Assembly: GCA_900554225.1 (NCBI GenBank)
Contig: USGH01000026.1
Location: 1 to 16,450 of the forward strand
Source of the DNA: an uncultured Eubacteriales bacterium
GTDB lineage: Bacteria; Bacillota; Clostridia; Oscillospirales; CAG-272
DNA length: 16,450 bases
Direction: 5' to 3'
Position 1 is the stretch's first letter, and every line of letters starts with the position of its first letter. Under the pieces are notes generated by a model. The model had not been told where the DNA came from, made no database searches, and saw nothing but the letters and a program-made list of their open reading frames with translations. Positions 14,009-16,450 of this stretch are shown here, piece after piece. The translations under genes and the position numbers were made by a program.

Positions 14009-14069
14009 AAGACTCATACGGCGCGGATGCAGGGCGTTTTGACGCAGGTTCCCCTGCAGGCAGAGTCTT
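14009..14069 (+). other. Nested stem structure downstream of the activase gene
   Basis: AAGACTC (14009-14015) pairs with GAGTCTT (14063-14069). Inside it TGCAGGG (14028-14034) pairs with CCCTGCA (14052-14058), and a GCGT/ACGC hairpin with a four-base loop lies at 14034-14045. All arms are perfect and coaxial, in the 99-nt non-coding stretch ahead of the terminator. G14034 is shared by two stems, so the innermost pairs compete. It could be a 3'-UTR RNA element or a remnant of a mobile or repeat element; no known RNA family is recognised. Confidence 0.4.
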
Positions 14070-14089
14070 CCCCCATCATGCCGAACCCA

Positions 14090-14131
14090 AAAAATCCCGG
14101 GACGCACCCTATGGTACATTCCGGGATTTTT
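14090..14131. terminator. Bidirectional intrinsic terminator
   Basis: AAAAATCCCGG (14090-14100) pairs with CCGGGATTTTT (14121-14131), 11 bp, around a 20-nt loop. A/T runs on both sides serve the activase gene (+) and the purine permease gene (-), which converge here. Confidence 0.85.
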
Positions 14132-14141
14132 CGTATATAGC

Positions 14142-15554
14142 TTAGTGGGTCAGGAGCAGCATAGCGATAAAGAGGATCGTGACGACCCAGGTTGCCGCCT
14201 TGATTTCCTTTGCCTTGCCCGTGAACAGGCTGATGACAACATGGGAAATCAGACCAAACGCGATACCGTAGGAGATGTTGTACGCCATCGGGATCAGCGC
14301 AACGGTCATGAATGCGGGAACAGCGATCTCCGGAGTATGCCAGTCGATCTCCTTCACGCCTGCCATCATCAATACGCCGACATAGATCAGCGCGGCAGCG
14401 GTGGCGGCACTCGGAATCAGCTGTGCAAGCGGGGAGACGAACATCGCAATAAAGAAGAGGACAGCCGTTACCATGGAGGAAAGACCGGTTCTGCCGCCTT
14501 CTGCCACACCGGAGGAGGATTCAACGAACGTCGTAACGGTGGAGGTGCCGCAGATCGCACCGGTGGTGGTGGCAATCGCATCGGCAAGCATCGCACGATC
14601 CATATTCGGAACCTCGCCATCCTTCGTCAGCATATTGCCTCTTGCGCATGCGCCGTAGAGGGTGCCGATGGTATCGAACATATCGATCATGCAGAATGCG
14701 AGAGAGGTGGTTGCGATGATGAGAATGAGGTTGGCGTTGCCATGCGCCGCTGCGTATGCGGAGAAGTCAAAGCCTTCCGTGAATACTTTACCGAACGACT
14801 CGGTGCCGAATGCCTTGAACGCCTCGATCGGGCTCTCCATGGAGAAGGAGAAGTTGGCATAGAAATGCGGAACGGTCAGACCCAGGAGATAGTACAGGAC
14901 CGTGCCGCCGAGAATGCCCCAGAGAACCGCGCCGCGCACGTTCTTTTTCGACATGATGGCAATGGCAAGAACGGCAGCGATGGTCACGAGCATGGGCATG
15001 ATATTCGCCCAGTTGCCGGGAGTCAGCAGGTTGAAGGACGCGAGGGTGACGCAGGTGGAGGAGCTGTTCACGATGATTCCGGCATTCTGGAGACCGAGGA
15101 ACGCAATGAAAAGACCGATACCTGCGGGAATCGCAACACGGACGGACTGCGGGATCGCGGTGAAGATCTTCTTGCGCAGACCGGTTACGGTCAGAAGGAT
15201 AAAGACCACACCATCGATGAGGACAAGGACAAGACCGTTTGCATAGGTCATGCCGAAGGTCACACATACGGTATAGACGAAGAAGGCATTGATACCCATA
15301 CCGCTTGCCTGCGCGAGAGGCAGGTTGGCAAGCAGACCGATCAGGACGGTGCCGATTACAGCGGAGATGGCGGTCGCAATGTAGATCGCACCATAGGATA
15401 CGCCGAGTACGTTTGTGCCGTCTCCGAACGGATTTGCGAACATATTCGCGTTGACCATCAGGATGTACACCATGGCGAAGAAGGTGGTAGCCCCTGCCAT
15501 GATCTCCGTGCGGACATTTGTGCCGTTTTCACGGAGCTTGAAGAATTTTTCCAT
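14142..15554 (-). CDS. Guanine/hypoxanthine permease, AzgA type (NCS2 superfamily)
   Basis: This 470-residue protein has about 13-14 hydrophobic helices and the AzgA/PbuG signature: an N-terminal EKFFKLRENGTNVRTEIMAG then TTFFAMVYILMVN, the LAQASGMGINAFF segment, CMIDMFDTIGTLYG and TTTGAICGTSTVTTFVESS followed by GVAEGGRTGL. The family imports guanine, hypoxanthine or adenine with protons across the cytoplasmic membrane for salvage. The ATG at 15554 is preceded by AAAGGA at a rather long 12-nt spacing; upstream codons to 15665 cross the promoter. It has its own promoter 100-127 nt upstream and is a single-gene unit ending at the shared terminator. I looked for a purine riboswitch in its roughly 93-nt leader and did not see the conserved core. 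Which purine it prefers cannot be read from the sequence. Confidence 0.9.
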   Translation of the reverse strand: MEKFFKLRENGTNVRTEIMAGATTFFAMVYILMVNANMFANPFGDGTNVLGVSYGAIYIATAISAVIGTVLIGLLANLPLAQASGMGINAFFVYTVCVTFGMTYANGLVLVLIDGVVFILLTVTGLRKKIFTAIPQSVRVAIPAGIGLFIAFLGLQNAGIIVNSSSTCVTLASFNLLTPGNWANIMPMLVTIAAVLAIAIMSKKNVRGAVLWGILGGTVLYYLLGLTVPHFYANFSFSMESPIEAFKAFGTESFGKVFTEGFDFSAYAAAHGNANLILIIATTSLAFCMIDMFDTIGTLYGACARGNMLTKDGEVPNMDRAMLADAIATTTGAICGTSTVTTFVESSSGVAEGGRTGLSSMVTAVLFFIAMFVSPLAQLIPSAATAAALIYVGVLMMAGVKEIDWHTPEIAVPAFMTVALIPMAYNISYGIAFGLISHVVISLFTGKAKEIKAATWVVTILFIAMLLLTH

Positions 15555-15653
15555 GGGCTTATATAGTCCTTTCTGCAATGAGATTTCGGGTGCCGCTCTT
15601 CCACGATTTTCCAAAAGCCGCAGATTTCGACAGCATCCTTTCACGACTCTTTC

Positions 15654-15681
15654 ATTATATCGCAAAATCAGGAAAAGTCAA
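15654..15681 (-). promoter_or_regulatory. Promoter of the purine permease gene
   Basis: On the - strand TTGACT (15681-15676) and TATAAT (15659-15654) are 16 nt apart. It lies between iorB and the permease gene. No clear terminator is seen after iorB, so some readthrough from iorB is possible. Confidence 0.7.
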
Positions 15682-15738
15682 TAGCGCGAAACAGAGAGGA
15701 AACGGTACCGCGCGGGCAAAACTTTGTGCAAAATCCCG

Positions 15739-16335
15739 TCAGATCACCTTATTTACAGAATTTGCTCCCAGAGACAGTGCTTTTTCATTCATTGCGACCA
15801 GCTTTTGCGGGACCATCTCCCGGATCCTCTCGCACAACTCCGCTGTGGTCAGCCCGATCGCGCCGGAGGCGGATGCCGCACCGAGGAGAGCCATATTGAG
15901 TACCCGCACGCTTCCGCACGCCTCTATGATCTTCCGCCCCGGCACAACAGTGAGACGTACATTCTGGTTGCGCAGATACGAGAGCATTTCCGCGCCGGTG
16001 TAATCCGTATCCGACAGCGCGTCCGTCACCGGCTTGATCGCCGTATCCGACACGATCACGAATCCGTCTTTTTGGAGCAGCGGCAGATTCCGGCATGCCT
16101 CCGCCGGTTCAAACGCGATAAGCACATCCGCCATCCCGCGCGGAATCAGGGGAGAGACCGTCGTTCCATCCCCGCCGAGTCGCACATGACTGACCACGGA
16201 TCCGCCCCGCTGCGCCATACCGATCGTTTCCGCCGTCCGCACCATCTCCCCACGCCGGATCGCCGACTGTGCCAGGATTTTCGACGCAAGCACCGTTCCC
16301 TGTCCGCCGACGCCTGCCAAAATGATATTACGCAT
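15739..16335 (-). CDS. iorB: Indolepyruvate:ferredoxin oxidoreductase, beta subunit
   Basis: This 198-residue protein has the size and sequence of IorB, the small gamma-type domain of 2-oxoacid:ferredoxin oxidoreductases. NIILAGVGGQGTVLASKILAQ at the N-terminus is the hallmark glycine-rich loop, and ETIGMAQRGGSVVSHVRLG is the second conserved family block. With IorA it oxidatively decarboxylates arylpyruvates (indolepyruvate, phenylpyruvate) to aryl-acetyl-CoA and reduces ferredoxin, a step of aromatic amino acid fermentation that is oxygen-sensitive. Its ATG (16335) lies 3 nt after the iorA stop, and its AGGAGG ribosome binding site is inside the end of iorA, so the two are translationally coupled. 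A related 2-oxoacid (ketoisovalerate-type) enzyme is less likely because only the alpha-tail/beta two-gene arrangement of IOR is seen. Confidence 0.88.
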   Translation of the reverse strand: MRNIILAGVGGQGTVLASKILAQSAIRRGEMVRTAETIGMAQRGGSVVSHVRLGGDGTTVSPLIPRGMADVLIAFEPAEACRNLPLLQKDGFVIVSDTAIKPVTDALSDTDYTGAEMLSYLRNQNVRLTVVPGRKIIEACGSVRVLNMALLGAASASGAIGLTTAELCERIREMVPQKLVAMNEKALSLGANSVNKVI

Positions 16336-16338
16336 CTT

Positions 16339-16449
16339 TCACTCCTCCTTTGCGGTCGTTATCGCTTTTACCGGGCAGATCCCGACGCACAGACCACAGC
16401 CATAGCACAGCCCCGGATCGATCGCCGCTTTTCTGCCATCACCGGATTT
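16339..16449 (-). CDS. iorA: Indolepyruvate:ferredoxin oxidoreductase, alpha subunit, C-terminus (partial)
   Basis: The last 36 codons and TGA (16341-16339) of a gene entering from the right end. They encode the end of a ferredoxin-type domain with CYGCGLCVGICPVKAI, the C-x-x-C-x-x-C-x-x-x-C-P pattern of a 4Fe-4S cluster. IorA ends in such a two-cluster domain that passes electrons from the thiamine-diphosphate site to ferredoxin. The adjacency to iorB supports the call; the catalytic part lies outside the window. Confidence 0.85.
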   Translation of the reverse strand, partial: KSGDGRKAAIDPGLCYGCGLCVGICPVKAITTAKEE

Positions 16450-16450
16450 C

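Noticed and set aside
14009..14069. tRNA or tRNA-like gene, because of a GGTTCCCC segment and nested stems
   Set aside because: The stems do not form a cloverleaf, there is no GTTCRA loop or anticodon arm, and the unit is too short.
14145..15566. Long + strand open frame (473 codons) opposite the purine permease gene
   Set aside because: It is the mirror of a well-supported AzgA-type gene. Its product would be rich in D, E, H, G and R with no domain, and it has no ribosome binding site.

Overview
The window looks like chromosomal DNA from a GC-moderate, anaerobic, Gram-positive member of the Bacillota, most likely class Clostridia (inference). The reasons are the ECF-type vitamin transporter parts, a PyrR/UraA pyrimidine-salvage operon, an oxygen-sensitive indolepyruvate:ferredoxin oxidoreductase, a glycyl-radical-enzyme activase, and sigma-A-like promoters with AGGAGG-type ribosome binding sites. 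No rRNA, tRNA, insertion sequence, phage gene or CRISPR array is visible.

Layout. (1) 1-834, + strand: the tail of an ECF transporter ATPase, then its membrane S component, which carries an in-frame stop and is probably broken. (2) 878-2952, + strand: its own promoter, a Nudix hydrolase, a seven-helix membrane protein of unknown function and a short-chain dehydrogenase. These three are joined by two ATGA overlaps and end at a bidirectional terminator. (3) 2964-9854: a TetR-family regulator transcribed to the right. To the left of it, divergently transcribed, lie an MMPL/RND-family exporter and a 1264-residue secreted, membrane-anchored protein that overlap by 4 nt. The large protein has GLUG repeats on either side of a roughly 500-residue helical segment. 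The two divergent promoters face each other, and a perfect 17-bp inverted repeat covers both -10 boxes, which makes an autoregulated efflux/envelope cassette likely. (4) 10012-12354, - strand: pyrR and uraA behind an unusually long (about 345 nt) structured leader. (5) 12416-14131: a GNAT acetyltransferase (-) and a divergent glycyl-radical-enzyme activase (+). The activase has no partner enzyme in the window and is followed by a nested stem structure and a strong terminator. (6) 14142-16450, - strand: an AzgA-type purine permease and the iorB gene with the end of iorA.

Most of the window is ordinary housekeeping and salvage metabolism: pyrimidine uptake (pyrR-uraA), purine uptake (AzgA type), aromatic 2-oxoacid oxidation (iorAB) and nucleotide-pool cleaning (Nudix). 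The part most likely to be an undescribed system is the TetR / RND exporter / GLUG-coiled-coil cassette. Its regulatory site, operon structure and split-repeat surface protein can all be read directly from the sequence, but its substrate cannot.
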